Notes: generated by a model from the sequence alone, not told the origin. 64,000 nucleotides of DNA from Natrinema gelatinilyticum (GCF_024266705.1 NZ_CP100756.1:2170001-2234000), one strand, 5' to 3'; positions 17,573-27,501 are shown, counted from the first letter of the stretch. Translations and numbers: made by a program.

Positions 17573-19357
17573 ATGGCTAGCCCAGTCGAAGTGCTGATCG
17601 CCGCGACACCGTTGGTGCTCGCCGGCGTGTTGCTCGTCGGTCTTCTGTGGCCCGCGACGCGGGCGATGCCGATCGCGTATATCACGGCGGTGGTGATCGG
17701 GTTCGGCGTCTGGGGGATGCCTGGAGACTACATCGTCGCTGCGTCGATCGCCGGAGCGATGACGGCGGTCCAGATCCTCTGGATCGTCTTCGGCGCGCTG
17801 CTGTTGCTGTACACGTTGATGCAGGCGGGTGCCTTCGACAGGATCAACGAAGGATTCGCACAGATCAGCGACGATCGCCGCGTGCAAGTGGTGTTGATCG
17901 GCTTCTTCCTCGCAGCGTTCATCGAGGGGGCGGCTGGCTTCGGGACGCCCGCCGCGGTCGTTGCGCCACTGTTGCTCGCACTCGGCTTCCCAGCGCTCGC
18001 TGCAGTTATCGCCGGTCTGATCGGTCACGTTCTCGCGGTCACGTATGGTGCGGTCGGGACGCCGATCATCGTCGGAATCGAGTCCCCACTCGGGTCGACG
18101 GCGGCGACGGAGACGGCGATCACCGACGCCGGCTTCACGGTTCAGGCGTACTCGGTCGAGGTGGCCGTCTGGGCCGCGACGTACCACGCGCTGGTCGGGT
18201 TCGTCATGCCCCTGTTCGCCGTCGGCATGGTCGTCTACTTCTTCGGCGACACCGAAGAACGGAGTCTCGAGCCGGCGTGGGAGGTCGCGCCGCTGTGTCT
18301 GTTCTCCGGCCTCGCGTTCGTGGTTCCGTACTGGCTGGCGGCGCAGGTCAGCGCGGAGTTCCCCTCGCTGATGGGCGCGATGGTCGGCGGCGCGATCGTC
18401 GTCGGCGCGCTGAAGGCCGGCTACTTCGTGCCGGACGAGGAATGGGATTTCCCGGACCGCGAGAAGTGGCCCGCCCACTGGGTCGGGACGATCGAACCTG
18501 GACAGTCGAGCGGCGGTGGCGCCGTTGGCGGAACGGGCGACGGCACAGCGGTCGCTGATGGGGGGGGCGTCCAGCACGGGTCCGTCCAGCAAATGTCCCT
18601 GCTGCGCGCCTGGTCGCCGTACATCCTGCTGGTCGCGCTGCTGGTAGTCACTCGCATCGTGGATCCGCTTCCAGCACTGTTACAGCGGGAAGTCATCGGG
18701 GTAGGCAAGTTCTCGATCCTGTTCAACACGTCGTGGCCGGATATCTTCGGAACCGGGCTCGGTGGCGGCATCAGTTGGGTCTACGTGCCGGGCTTCTGGC
18801 TCTTCGTCTGTGCCCTGTTCGCGATCCCACTCTACGGAATGGACGGCGAGCGGGTGAGGGCCGCCTGGGGAGAGGCGCTCCAGAAGCTCGTCTCGCCGCT
18901 GATCGCGCTCGTGTTCGTCATCGCAATGGTGCAGGTGATGCTCCAGTCCGGCGCTCACGCCGAGGGAGCCGAGAGCATGATCTTCGTCCTCGCACAGGCG
19001 ACTGCCGATCTCGTCGGACCGGCGTATCCGTTCATCGCCGCCCTCATCGGCGCGCTCGGCGCCGCGATGGCCGGCTCGAACACCGTCTCGAACATTACGT
19101 TCGGCGGGTTCCAGTTCGAGGCTGCTAGTCAGCTCGGCCTCCCTACGCAGCTTATCGTCGGCGCTCAGGCCGTCGGCGGCGCGATCGGCAACCTCGTGGC
19201 GATCCACAACGTCGTCGCCGCGGTCGCGACTGTCGGTCTCGTCGGTCAGGAGGGGCGCGTGATGCGACTGAACCTGATTCCGCTGCTGTACTACGCAATC
19301 GGGGTCGGGATCTTCGCGACGGTGTTCAGTTACGTCCTCTTCCCGGGACTCTTCTGA
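17573..19357 (+). CDS. lldP: L-lactate permease (LldP family), first copy
   Basis: A 594-residue polytopic membrane protein of the lactate permease family, importing lactate with protons. Family signatures are [50 protein letters not shown] and [20 protein letters not shown]. The start at 17573 is chosen by alignment with the second copy (start 21713). An earlier in-frame ATG at 17513 would add 20 residues. A TATATA box lies at 17464-17469. A Gly/Ala-rich hydrophilic loop near residue 320 interrupts the helices. The gene is followed 18 bp later by the ANL-like protein. Confidence 0.93.
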   Translation: MASPVEVLIAATPLVLAGVLLVGLLWPATRAMPIAYITAVVIGFGVWGMPGDYIVAASIAGAMTAVQILWIVFGALLLLYTLMQAGAFDRINEGFAQISDDRRVQVVLIGFFLAAFIEGAAGFGTPAAVVAPLLLALGFPALAAVIAGLIGHVLAVTYGAVGTPIIVGIESPLGSTAATETAITDAGFTVQAYSVEVAVWAATYHALVGFVMPLFAVGMVVYFFGDTEERSLEPAWEVAPLCLFSGLAFVVPYWLAAQVSAEFPSLMGAMVGGAIVVGALKAGYFVPDEEWDFPDREKWPAHWVGTIEPGQSSGGGAVGGTGDGTAVADGGGVQHGSVQQMSLLRAWSPYILLVALLVVTRIVDPLPALLQREVIGVGKFSILFNTSWPDIFGTGLGGGISWVYVPGFWLFVCALFAIPLYGMDGERVRAAWGEALQKLVSPLIALVFVIAMVQVMLQSGAHAEGAESMIFVLAQATADLVGPAYPFIAALIGALGAAMAGSNTVSNITFGGFQFEAASQLGLPTQLIVGAQAVGGAIGNLVAIHNVVAAVATVGLVGQEGRVMRLNLIPLLYYAIGVGIFATVFSYVLFPGLF

Positions 19358-19375
19358 GTTCCCGACACGGTATTT

Positions 19376-20686
19376 ATGACGAACGTACTCAACACGCTCG
19401 AGGAGCGTGCTTCGACCCGACCGGACGCCATCGCCGTCGACGACGGCGATCGGACGGTGACCTACCGGGAGCTATGGACGTTGACCGATTGGTTCGCGGG
19501 CGGTCTCCGGCGGAGGGGGGTCGCCGATGGTGACGCTGTGGCCGTCCACGCGCCACCCAGCGTCGACGGTCTGATCGCCTGCTACGGCGCGTTGCGAAAC
19601 GGTAGCGTCGTCGTGCCCGTGCCGGAGCACCTCCTGACCGACGCGGTCGCGATCTGCCGGGATTGCGACGTCCGCGCCGTCGTTAGCATCGCCGATCGGC
19701 TCTCGGCGTTCGTGACGGCCAGGTTCGAACAATCGATCGCGGTTAGGATCGCCATCGACGACGATCCACTGCTGGCGGCTTCGATGGCCGACGTGCTCGA
19801 AGGGGACGATCTCTCGTCGGCGATCGGTCGCGATAGGGGAAGCGGGATCATGAGTTTCGGTGCGAGCCGGCACGACACCGCTCAAACCGTCGTCGCCCGC
19901 AGGGACGCCGACGCAGCCCTGCTCGCGTACGTCAGCCGAGCGGGCGAGCTGGTCGCGACGCCGATATCGCACGGGGTGATCCGCGCCTCGATCGAAATAT
20001 TCGATGCGCTCGTTCCCCGCCGACTCGCCACGACGGACGTCCACCTCGGTGCACTCCCGATCACAACGGTGTCCGGTCTGATCCTGACGGCTCACGCGAC
20101 GCTCTCCACTGGGGGAACCTACGCACCGCTCCCGCGGTGGGATCCGGATCGAATCCTCGAACTACTAGCGGACCGCGGGATCACGATCGCCGCACTCAGG
20201 TCCGACCAACTCGCCGACTTGCTCGACGCCGTCGACTCGGCGACCGACTCCTCGTCTGGATCGTGTCGGACGATCGCAATCGTCGGACCGACGCCGGACG
20301 AAGGGCGCTGCGAGCAGCTTCGTGCCTGGCCCAGCGTCGATTCCATCCACGTCGCGGGGTACGTGGAGACGGGGTCGGTCGCGTTCGGAACGCGATCGTC
20401 CGACGCGCTGGTGGCAGGGAGTCTCGGAACGGCAATCGGACCGATGCGCGTTCGGGTCGTCGACGAGACGTTCGCTCCGGTTCCGCCCGTACCACGATGG
20501 GCGATCCGCGACCCTCCGGACGACGCCGTTGGACGGGTGCTCGTGACCGGACCGACGCTTTCGACAGGCTACCGCGAGCCGTCGACCGCTGTGGAGAACA
20601 GGTTCGTCGAACTGGACGGCCACCGGTGGTTCGAAATCGACGACCCAGGCTACCGCACCGAAGATGGATACGTCTTCACCGTTTGA
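19376..20686 (+). CDS. Degenerate AMP-binding (ANL superfamily) protein lacking the C-terminal domain
   Basis: A 436-residue protein whose N-terminus (EERASTRPDAIAVDDGDRTV then YRELW) and later segments (LSTGYREPSTAVENRFV, DPGYRTEDGYVFTV) follow acyl-CoA-ligase/adenylation domains. Where active enzymes have the Ser/Gly-rich P-loop it reads AYVSRAGELVATPISHGV. It stops at the hinge, so the C-terminal domain with its catalytic lysine is absent. No frameshift is visible and the frame is open to a normal TGA, so it may be expressed. Adenylation activity is doubtful. It sits between a lactate permease and the regulator; a ligand-binding role is speculation. Confidence 0.7.
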   Translation: MTNVLNTLEERASTRPDAIAVDDGDRTVTYRELWTLTDWFAGGLRRRGVADGDAVAVHAPPSVDGLIACYGALRNGSVVVPVPEHLLTDAVAICRDCDVRAVVSIADRLSAFVTARFEQSIAVRIAIDDDPLLAASMADVLEGDDLSSAIGRDRGSGIMSFGASRHDTAQTVVARRDADAALLAYVSRAGELVATPISHGVIRASIEIFDALVPRRLATTDVHLGALPITTVSGLILTAHATLSTGGTYAPLPRWDPDRILELLADRGITIAALRSDQLADLLDAVDSATDSSSGSCRTIAIVGPTPDEGRCEQLRAWPSVDSIHVAGYVETGSVAFGTRSSDALVAGSLGTAIGPMRVRVVDETFAPVPPVPRWAIRDPPDDAVGRVLVTGPTLSTGYREPSTAVENRFVELDGHRWFEIDDPGYRTEDGYVFTV

Positions 20687-20750
20687 GGCGTCTCGAGCCG
20701 GGACGGCTGCACCGAGAAAGCGAACGGCCCGACCCGGCTCGAGCGGCCGA

Positions 20751-21359
20751 TCATCCGAGCGTCGGCGTGAACCGATCGCTTCCGAGGAAATTCCAGATGT
20801 GGCCACGTTCCTCCGGGGGGTCGACGCCCGGCAACTCTTTCAGGGCAGGTTGGATCGCGTTCCACCAGCCTTCGTCGGTCTCGAACGCGGCGGGATGCTC
20901 CGGATAGACGTTCTCGAGGAAGTCAGACTTTCTCGCGGAGGGGTGGTCGATGAGGTACTGGTACGACGCGAGCAGGGCCTCCCGTCGCGCTTCGAGCGCC
21001 GGTCCTGTGCCGGGGAGATCGACCGCCATCATCGCCTCCCGAACCGCGGACGGCGGTGCCTCCTCGCCGTCCGTTCGGCCCGTCGTCGGCCGCGGTTCTA
21101 CTTCGGCGTTCGTCTCGATCGGTACCCACCAAACCCGGCCGCGAGCGCCGATCTTGCGCGTCTCGAGCGTACCGTCCTCGACGAGCTCGGTGAGCTTGTT
21201 GTGCGCCGTCCGTCGCGAGCAGTCAAGGTGCTCCATGACGTCGGCCGCGGTCAGCGGCCGGCCGCGGTCCTCCCGTTCCTCGAAGGCTTCGAGGGCGGCC
21301 TCCGGCGGAATTCGATCGCTATACTGGCCGTGATTGTTACGGTCGCGATCATTCGCCAT
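20751..21359 (-). CDS. Winged-helix transcriptional regulator of the lactate island
   Basis: A 202-residue protein. Residues about 15-75 are a winged helix-turn-helix, with PEAALEAFEER, LTAADVMEHLDCSRRTAHNK as the HTH, and a basic wing GARGRVWWVPI. The C-terminal about 110 residues are a haloarchaeal domain without an assigned ligand. It is convergent with the ANL-like gene and divergent from the second lactate permease. The box ACACGACTGTA at 21375-21385 lies 16 bp upstream of its ATG, next to a TATA-like CATATA on its strand. That position fits autoregulation and, through the array at 17087-17182, control of the whole island. Confidence 0.8.
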   Translation of the reverse strand: MANDRDRNNHGQYSDRIPPEAALEAFEEREDRGRPLTAADVMEHLDCSRRTAHNKLTELVEDGTLETRKIGARGRVWWVPIETNAEVEPRPTTGRTDGEEAPPSAVREAMMAVDLPGTGPALEARREALLASYQYLIDHPSARKSDFLENVYPEHPAAFETDEGWWNAIQPALKELPGVDPPEERGHIWNFLGSDRFTPTLG

Positions 21360-21374
21360 GGTTCAAGCCAGTAC

Positions 21375-21407
21375 ACACGACTGTATATGCCTTTACATTC
21401 GAGTGAA
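21375..21407. promoter_or_regulatory. Pair of lactate-regulator boxes
   Basis: ACACGACTGTA at 21375-21385 is identical to the box at 17109. ATTCGAGTGAA at 21397-21407 resembles the outer box at 17172. The 22-bp spacing matches the larger array. Read leftward, the CATATA at about 21385-21390 is correctly placed as TATA box for the regulator gene, so a bound protein would block its own transcription. Confidence 0.65.
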
Positions 21408-21712
21408 TATCGGCGACAGGAGGCTTCAGACGGGTCAGAAGGGCAGTTTCGTGAGACTAGTACTGCTCCGACCGCCGGGAAGCGGTGGCCCGACGACGGA
21501 CGAACGTTACAGGGTTCCATTGGCCGAGAATTGCGAGATACCGCGGACGAAGGTGGTCCTTCTCCGGCGAACGTCGCCGGTGGGGCGAGCTGGCGTGCGA
21601 TGCTAGTAAACGGTCCGTCACAATTAACTCTGCCATCTTCCCATGGTGATGTATGACATGATCGATTTGGGGCGATCTTGGTGGACCCGGCCAGAGGGAG
21701 GAGGAATGGAAC
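21408..21712. other. Leader region of the second lactate permease
   Basis: About 300 bp with no gene. A weak AT-rich CAATTAAC lies near 21620, and a strong Shine-Dalgarno sequence GGGAGGAGG at 21696-21704 precedes the ATG at 21713. No other repeat or hairpin stands out. Confidence 0.45.
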
Positions 21713-23494
21713 ATGGGTGAGCCGATCAACGTCGCCCTCGCAGCCGTGCCGTTGATCGTTGTCGGCGTCCTGCTCGTCGGCTTCCTCTGGCCCGCGACGA
21801 GATCGATGCCGATCGCGTGGCTCTCCGCACTCGCCGTCGGCTTCTTCGTCTGGGGAATGCCGGTACGGTGGCTGGCCGCCGCGACGATCGAGGGGGTGCT
21901 CATTGCGGTTCAGATCCTCTGGATCGTCTTCGGCGCGCTCGTGTTGCTGTACACCATGCTCCGGGCAGGGGCGTTCGACGTCCTCAACGGCGGGTTCACG
22001 GTGATCAGCGAGGACCGACGCGTCCAGATCGTGTTGATCGCGTTCTTTCTCTCGACGTTTATCGAAGGGGCGGCCGGTTTCGGGGCACCCGCCGCGGTCG
22101 TCGCACCGCTGTTGCTCGGCCTCGGGTTTCCTGCTCTCGCCGCAGTCGTCGCCGCGCTGATCGGACACATCATCGCGGTCACCTACGGCGCAGTCGGAAC
22201 GCCGATCATCGTCGGAATCAGGGAGCCGATGACGAGCGTCTCCGGCATCCGAACCGCGATCGAGGCGGAAGGGCTGACCGCAGCCCAGTTCGCTGTCAAC
22301 GTCGCCGCGTGGGCCGCGACGTACCACCTGCTCGTCGGCTTCGTGATGCCTCTGTTCGTCGTCGGCATGGTCGTGTACTTCTTTGGCGATCCCGACGATA
22401 GATCGATCGGACCCGCACTCGCGGTGTGGCCACTCTGCCTGTTCGCCGGTCTGGCGTTCGGGATTCCCTACTGGCTGTCGGCGTGGTTCATCAGCGCCGA
22501 GTTCCCGTCGCTGGTGGGATCGATGGTCGGCGCAGCGATCGTGATCGGCACGCTCCGGGCAGGCTATTTCCTGCCCGACGAGGAGTGGTCGTTTCCTGAC
22601 CAGGACGAGTGGCCCGACCACTGGACCGGGTCGATCCAGCCGACCGACGCCAGAAGCGTTCTGGCGAGAACGCACGACATCTCGCTCGTGCGCGCGTGGC
22701 TTCCGTACATGCTGTTAGTGGCACTCTTAATGTTCACTCGAGTCTTCGATCCGTTTCCCGCTCTGCTTCAGGGTGAGCAAGTGGCGCTGTTCGGCAGACA
22801 GGTCTCGCCGGTGCTGAAAACGGTTACGACGAGAGGCGGGGAGTTCACCGTCGGCCTGTTTCTCTTCGAATGGTCGAACGTCTTCGGCACCGACATCGGC
22901 ACCGGCGTCAACTTCACCTACGTTCCCGGCACCTGGCTGCTGGTCAGCGCGATTGCGGCGGTCGGTCTCTTCGATATGAACCGCCGAGAGGTGGCCGAGG
23001 CGTGGGGGAACGCGACGAAGAAGTTGGTCTCGCCGCTGATCGCGCTCGTGTTCGTGCTCGCGATGGCGCAAGTGATGCTCCAGTCGGGCTCGCACGCCGA
23101 CGGCGTCGACAGCATGATCGTCGTCCTGGGAACGGCGACGGCGAACGTGGTCGGCCCGGCGTACCCGATGGTCGCCGCCCTCATCGGCGCGCTCGGCGCG
23201 GCGCTGGTCGGCTCGAACACCGTCTCGAACATCACCTTCGGCCCGTTCCAGTTCGTCGCGGCCGAACGACTCGGCTTCTCGCGCGAACTCATCGTCGGCG
23301 CCCAGGCCGTCGGCGGCGCGATCGGCAACCTCGTGGCGATCCACAACGTCGTCGCCGCGCTCGCCACCGTGGATCTCATCGGCGAGGAAGGACGCGTCAT
23401 TCGTCTCAACCTTATTCCGCTGCTTTACTACACCATCTTCGTCGGCATCTGGGCACTCCTATTCGCGTACGTGTTCTTCCCGGGGGTGTTCTGA
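21713..23494 (+). CDS. lldP: L-lactate permease (LldP family), second copy
   Basis: A 593-residue paralogue of the permease at 17573, sharing [31 protein letters not shown] and the [20 protein letters not shown] block. The Gly-rich loop of the first copy is replaced by a shorter segment near residue 310. A strong ribosome-binding site GGGAGGAGG stands 8 bases before the ATG. Its stop overlaps a 22-codon mini-frame that leads into the D-lactate dehydrogenase-like gene, so the two are probably one operon: uptake followed by oxidation. The different coupling of the two permeases suggests division between L- and D-lactate or between conditions. Confidence 0.93.
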   Translation: MGEPINVALAAVPLIVVGVLLVGFLWPATRSMPIAWLSALAVGFFVWGMPVRWLAAATIEGVLIAVQILWIVFGALVLLYTMLRAGAFDVLNGGFTVISEDRRVQIVLIAFFLSTFIEGAAGFGAPAAVVAPLLLGLGFPALAAVVAALIGHIIAVTYGAVGTPIIVGIREPMTSVSGIRTAIEAEGLTAAQFAVNVAAWAATYHLLVGFVMPLFVVGMVVYFFGDPDDRSIGPALAVWPLCLFAGLAFGIPYWLSAWFISAEFPSLVGSMVGAAIVIGTLRAGYFLPDEEWSFPDQDEWPDHWTGSIQPTDARSVLARTHDISLVRAWLPYMLLVALLMFTRVFDPFPALLQGEQVALFGRQVSPVLKTVTTRGGEFTVGLFLFEWSNVFGTDIGTGVNFTYVPGTWLLVSAIAAVGLFDMNRREVAEAWGNATKKLVSPLIALVFVLAMAQVMLQSGSHADGVDSMIVVLGTATANVVGPAYPMVAALIGALGAALVGSNTVSNITFGPFQFVAAERLGFSRELIVGAQAVGGAIGNLVAIHNVVAALATVDLIGEEGRVIRLNLIPLLYYTIFVGIWALLFAYVFFPGVF

Positions 23495-23562
23495 TGGCCG
23501 AGGACGCGGCCGTACTGCACGACGAACGAACTCGTACCACCGACTCAACCAATGGCAACTGA
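23494..23562 (+). CDS. 22-codon mini-ORF linking permease and dehydrogenase
   Basis: ATG at 23494-23496 shares its A with the permease TGA stop, and the frame ends TGA at 23560-23562, a few bases past the ATG (23552) of the next gene. The peptide reads MAEDAAVLHDERTRTTDSTN followed by two residues. It has no recognisable homologue. The double overlap would let ribosomes pass from permease to dehydrogenase, so it may act only as a coupling device. It could equally be chance. Confidence 0.3.
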   Translation: MAEDAAVLHDERTRTTDSTNGN

Positions 23563-26500
23563 TCCAACCGATTCAATCGACACGCACGACCGACCGACGA
23601 CCGTCCCGGACCCTGCGCTCGATCCGCAGGCGAACTACGACTACCGAAGCGACGAGGTCGACCGACCGACGCTCGTCGCCGACCTCGACCGGCGTGTCGC
23701 CGGAGAGGTCCGGGCGGACTCGTATTCGAGACAGTTGTACGCGACCGACGCGAGCATCTACGAGATGACGCCGATCGGGGTCGTCTTCCCGCGATCGACC
23801 GCCGACGTCGCCGCGGTCATCGGATACTGCGCAGATCGCGAGATTCCGGTCCTGCCGCGCGGCGGCGGCACGAGCCTGGCTGGCCAGACCGTCAACGAGG
23901 CCGTCGTGCTCGACTTCACGAAATACATGGACAGCGTCGTCGAGATCGACGCCGACCAGCGACGGGCGACCGCCCAGACGGGTATCTATCTCGGCTCACT
24001 CAACGAGGCGCTGGCCCCACACGGCCTGAAGTTCGCTCCGGACCCTGCCTGGGGCGACAAGAGCGCACTCGGCGGTGCGATCGGTAACAACTCGACGGGC
24101 GCACACTCGTTGCAGTACGGCAAGACTGACGCCTACGTCGAGGAGGTCGACGTCGTCCTCGCCGACGGCACCGTCACGACCTTCGGCGAGGTCGACCTCA
24201 AAGCGCTCCCGGAACTCGCCGAGGGCGACGATCTCGAGTCGGCGATCTACGCTGAAGTGGCCCGTATTCTCGACGACCGAGGCGACCTAATCGAGGAGAC
24301 CTACCCCGACCTCAAGCGTAACGTTTCCGGGTACAACCTCGACTGGCTCGTCGAGGATGCTCGGGGGGCCGAACGCGGGATCGGCGAACCCGACGCCGAG
24401 GGCGGAACGATCAACCTCGCGAAGCTGCTCTGTGGCAGCGAAGGAACGCTGGCGGTCGTCACCGAAGCGACGGTCTCTCTGGAACCCGTTCCCCCGGAGA
24501 AGAGCATGGCCCTGCTCGCGTACGATACAGTGCTGGACGCGATGGACGACGTCGAGCCGATCGTCGACCACGACCCGGCCGCCGTCGAGGTGTTCGACGA
24601 CGTGATGATCGATCTCGCCCGTGATACGCCCGAGTTCGCCCCTGTCACCGAGTTACTCCCGGAGGGGACGGCCGCCGTCCTGATCGTCGAGTTCTACGCC
24701 GACGACGTCGCCGACGGCCAACGGAAGGTGGCGAACCTGCTCGCCGATCGCTGCCCGACGGTCGAATCGGCGGGCGAACCCGACGAGGCGGCCGATCGGA
24801 CGATCACCGACGCGGACGCGCTGGCGTTCGACGCGATCGAGGCATACGACGACGACAGCCGGGGCAAGATCTGGAAGCTGCGCAAGTCCGGGTTACCGAT
24901 CCTGCTCTCGCGGACGACCGACGAGAAACACGTCGCATTCATCGAGGACACCGGCATCCCGCCCGAGAACCTCAGGGCGTTCGTCGCCGATTTCCAGACG
25001 ATCCTCGACGATCACGACACTTCTGCGAGTTTCTACGCCCACGCAGGGCCCGGCGTCCTCCACATCCGTCCGCTGGTGAACACGAAGACCGAGGCGGGAC
25101 TAGAGGAGATGGAGTCGATTGCCGACGCCGTGACCGACCTCGTCGTGGCGTACGACGGCTCCGTCTCGGGCGAGCACGGCGACGGCCGTGCCCGGACCCA
25201 GTGGAACCGGAAGCTATACGGCGAGGAGCTGTGGGCGACCTTCCAGGCGCTGAAAACAGCGTTCGATCCGGATTGGCTCCTGAATCCGGGCCAGGTCGTC
25301 TTCCGCGACGACGAGCCGACCGACATGAAAGCGCATCACCGGTTCGGTCCCGGGTACACGTTCGAGGCCGGCCTCGACCCGGTTCTCGAGTGGGACGAGG
25401 AGAACGGCTTCCAGGGGATGGCGGAGCTCTGTCATGGGTGTGGCGGCTGTCGAGGTGAGCAGTCGACGACCGGTGGCGTGATGTGCCCGACGTTCCGGGC
25501 GAGCCACGAAGAGATCCTCTCGACGCGCGGCCGGGCGAACGCGCTCCGACAGGCGATGAAGGGGGACCTCGATCCCGAGGAGCAGTTCGACGACGAGTTC
25601 GTCGAGGAGGTTCTCGACCTTTGTATCGGCTGTAAGGGCTGTAAACACGACTGCCCCAGCGGCGTCGACATAGCGAAATTGAAAGCCGAGGTCGTCCACG
25701 AACACCACCAGCGACACGGAATCTCGATTCGCGACCGGCTCTTCGCGAACTTCGAAACGCTCGCGATGATCGGCAGCGCGACTGCACCCGTCTCCAACTG
25801 GGTCGGAAACCTCCCCGGAGCGGGCCTCCTCGCGGAGACCGTTCTCGGAATTTCCAGCGAACGCGACCTCCCGACGTTCGAACGGCAGACCTTTGCAAAG
25901 CGGATCGCCGATCGCGACCCTGCCGTCTCGGCGTCCGAGGCATCCCGTCGCGCGGTACTGGTGCCGGACATCTACACCAACCACGAGTATCCTGCGGCCG
26001 GCGAAGCAGCATTGGCCGTGCTCGAAGCCGCCGGCGTTCACGTCGATGTCGCCACGCCACGCGACGTCGGCCGCCCCGCGTTCTCGAAGGGGATGCTCGA
26101 TCTCGCGGCCGAGAAAGCGCGCGGAACCGTCGACGGACTCGCCCCGCTCGTCGAGGACGGGTGGGACGTGATTCTGATCGAACCGTCGGACGCGGTGATG
26201 CTCCAGTCTGACTACTGTGACCTGCTCTCGGGGAGCGACGTCGACCGTGTCGCCGAGAGCACCTACGGAATCTGTGAGTACGTCGATCGGTTCGACCTCG
26301 ACGCCAGAATCGACTTCGCCAGTGCGGACGACCACCTCGTTTACCACGGCCACTGCCACCAGAAGGCCCACGCGAAGGACCACCACGCCGTCGGTGTCCT
26401 CCGGCGGGCCGGCTACGCGGTCGATCCACTCGATTCGTCCTGCTGCGGCATGGCCGGCAGCTTCGGCTACGAGGCCGAACACTACTCGATGAGCAACGCT

Positions 26501-26662
26501 ATCGGGGAGGTCCTGTACGAGCAGGTCGACGACAGCGAGGGCGATCGCGTCGTCACCCCCGGCGCCTCCTGTCGAACCCAGCTCGGCGATCGGCCCGGCG
26601 CGAGCGAGGAGCCGTCGACGCCGATCGAGGTCGTCGCCGAGGCGATCGACGGGACGCGATAG
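23552..26662 (+). CDS. FAD-binding D-lactate dehydrogenase-like protein fused to iron-sulfur/CCG module
   Basis: A 1036-residue fusion enzyme. Residues about 60-270 form the FAD-binding_4 (PCMH) domain with RGGGTSLAGQTVN and SALGGAIGNNSTGAHSLQYG. About 290-600 is the FAD-linked oxidase C-domain with SGEHGDGRARTQWN. Iron-sulfur motifs follow: CHGCGGCRG and CIGCKGCKHDCPSG. The C-terminus is a GlpC/LutA-like region with YHGHCHQKAH and SCCGMAGSFGYEAEHYS. The layout is that of D-lactate (or glycolate) dehydrogenases delivering electrons to quinone. Its position after a lactate permease supports D-lactate. Its C-terminal half closely resembles the C-terminal half of the LutB-like protein at 14099-16330. 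Confidence 0.9.
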   Translation: MATDPTDSIDTHDRPTTVPDPALDPQANYDYRSDEVDRPTLVADLDRRVAGEVRADSYSRQLYATDASIYEMTPIGVVFPRSTADVAAVIGYCADREIPVLPRGGGTSLAGQTVNEAVVLDFTKYMDSVVEIDADQRRATAQTGIYLGSLNEALAPHGLKFAPDPAWGDKSALGGAIGNNSTGAHSLQYGKTDAYVEEVDVVLADGTVTTFGEVDLKALPELAEGDDLESAIYAEVARILDDRGDLIEETYPDLKRNVSGYNLDWLVEDARGAERGIGEPDAEGGTINLAKLLCGSEGTLAVVTEATVSLEPVPPEKSMALLAYDTVLDAMDDVEPIVDHDPAAVEVFDDVMIDLARDTPEFAPVTELLPEGTAAVLIVEFYADDVADGQRKVANLLADRCPTVESAGEPDEAADRTITDADALAFDAIEAYDDDSRGKIWKLRKSGLPILLSRTTDEKHVAFIEDTGIPPENLRAFVADFQTILDDHDTSASFYAHAGPGVLHIRPLVNTKTEAGLEEMESIADAVTDLVVAYDGSVSGEHGDGRARTQWNRKLYGEELWATFQALKTAFDPDWLLNPGQVVFRDDEPTDMKAHHRFGPGYTFEAGLDPVLEWDEENGFQGMAELCHGCGGCRGEQSTTGGVMCPTFRASHEEILSTRGRANALRQAMKGDLDPEEQFDDEFVEEVLDLCIGCKGCKHDCPSGVDIAKLKAEVVHEHHQRHGISIRDRLFANFETLAMIGSATAPVSNWVGNLPGAGLLAETVLGISSERDLPTFERQTFAKRIADRDPAVSASEASRRAVLVPDIYTNHEYPAAGEAALAVLEAAGVHVDVATPRDVGRPAFSKGMLDLAAEKARGTVDGLAPLVEDGWDVILIEPSDAVMLQSDYCDLLSGSDVDRVAESTYGICEYVDRFDLDARIDFASADDHLVYHGHCHQKAHAKDHHAVGVLRRAGYAVDPLDSSCCGMAGSFGYEAEHYSMSNAIGEVLYEQVDDSEGDRVVTPGASCRTQLGDRPGASEEPSTPIEVVAEAIDGTR

Positions 26663-26770
26663 TACCGATCGATCGACGATACCGTAATCGACGCGATCCA
26701 AACGGGGCACCATCCTGTCGTCGGTCCGGTGACTCCCCTTTGCGTGAAAAATCGTTATGCTTCGACCCCG

Positions 26771-26782
26771 CCTTCTAGAAGG
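26771..26782. promoter_or_regulatory. Perfect 12-bp palindrome upstream of the cupin gene
   Basis: CCTTCTAGAAGG is a perfect palindrome in the 204-bp gap before the cupin ATG at 26867. It is a possible dimeric repressor site. No second copy was seen in the window, so the regulatory call is weak. Confidence 0.3.
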
Positions 26783-26866
26783 TGATTCAGGCCGCCACGC
26801 ATCGACACGGCACTTTTCACGCCACGCCCTCGCGCGACGGCCCGCAATCACCGAGGTGAACCCACT

Positions 26867-27355
26867 ATGGCAACGACATCGAAAGACGCCGGAACGGCTC
26901 GAGCCGTCGACCTCGACCGGTTTGAAGGCGTGGACGTGTACCAGGAACGCGACGAGCGCGCACGAATACGCGGGTACTTCCCGCTGTCGCCCGGAACGCC
27001 GAACGCGAGCGACGTCACTCCCGAGGAGCTGATGGTCGTGAGTATGGAAATCGAGCCGGACCACTACCTCCCGTCTCATCGGGACAGCAACGAAGAACTC
27101 CTGGTCGTCACCGCGGGACGAGTCGACGCGACCATCGGCGACGAGACGATATCGCTCGAGAACGGTCAGTGCGCGGTCGTCCCCGAAATGGAACCCCACG
27201 GCATCGCCAATAGCGGCGACGAAACCGCTCGAATCCTTGGGATCTTCCCGAACACCGAACTGACCGCGACGTTCGAAGAGCCACTCCACCCGTTTGGAAC
27301 GAACGTCGTAGAGATCCATCGCGACGCCGGTCCAGAGTCGGACCGAGACGACTAG
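26867..27355 (+). CDS. Cupin domain protein
   Basis: A 162-residue single-domain cupin. The first cupin motif is seen in HYLPSHRDSNEELLVVTAGR, with His/His/Glu metal ligands and the glycine. The second motif is in GQCAVVPEMEPHGIANSG with the fourth ligand His. A metal-dependent enzyme or sensor of a small carboxylate is possible; substrate is unknown. It lies downstream of the lactate dehydrogenase-like gene but 204 bp away with its own candidate operator, so it may be a separate unit. The next gene is convergent. Confidence 0.8.
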   Translation: MATTSKDAGTARAVDLDRFEGVDVYQERDERARIRGYFPLSPGTPNASDVTPEELMVVSMEIEPDHYLPSHRDSNEELLVVTAGRVDATIGDETISLENGQCAVVPEMEPHGIANSGDETARILGIFPNTELTATFEEPLHPFGTNVVEIHRDAGPESDRDD

Positions 27356-27452
27356 TTCCGTCTCGGCTTCGACGTCGGATTCGAACCGTGAACTTCGAGC
27401 CCAGAGCCCGTGCTCCAGGCGCGGGCTTCGAGTCCCGTGATCGAATTTTAGC

Positions 27453-27501
27453 CCCCGAGAATCGAGTTCCGGCCCCCGTGCCCCGAGAATCGGGTTCGGT
27501 C
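27453..27501. repeat. Short direct repeat in a convergent intergenic region
   Basis: CCCCGAGAATCG occurs at 27453-27464 and 27481-27492, each followed by a GTTC-containing tail. The repeat lies between the cupin gene and the leftward propeller gene and may form part of a bidirectional termination region. Confidence 0.35.
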
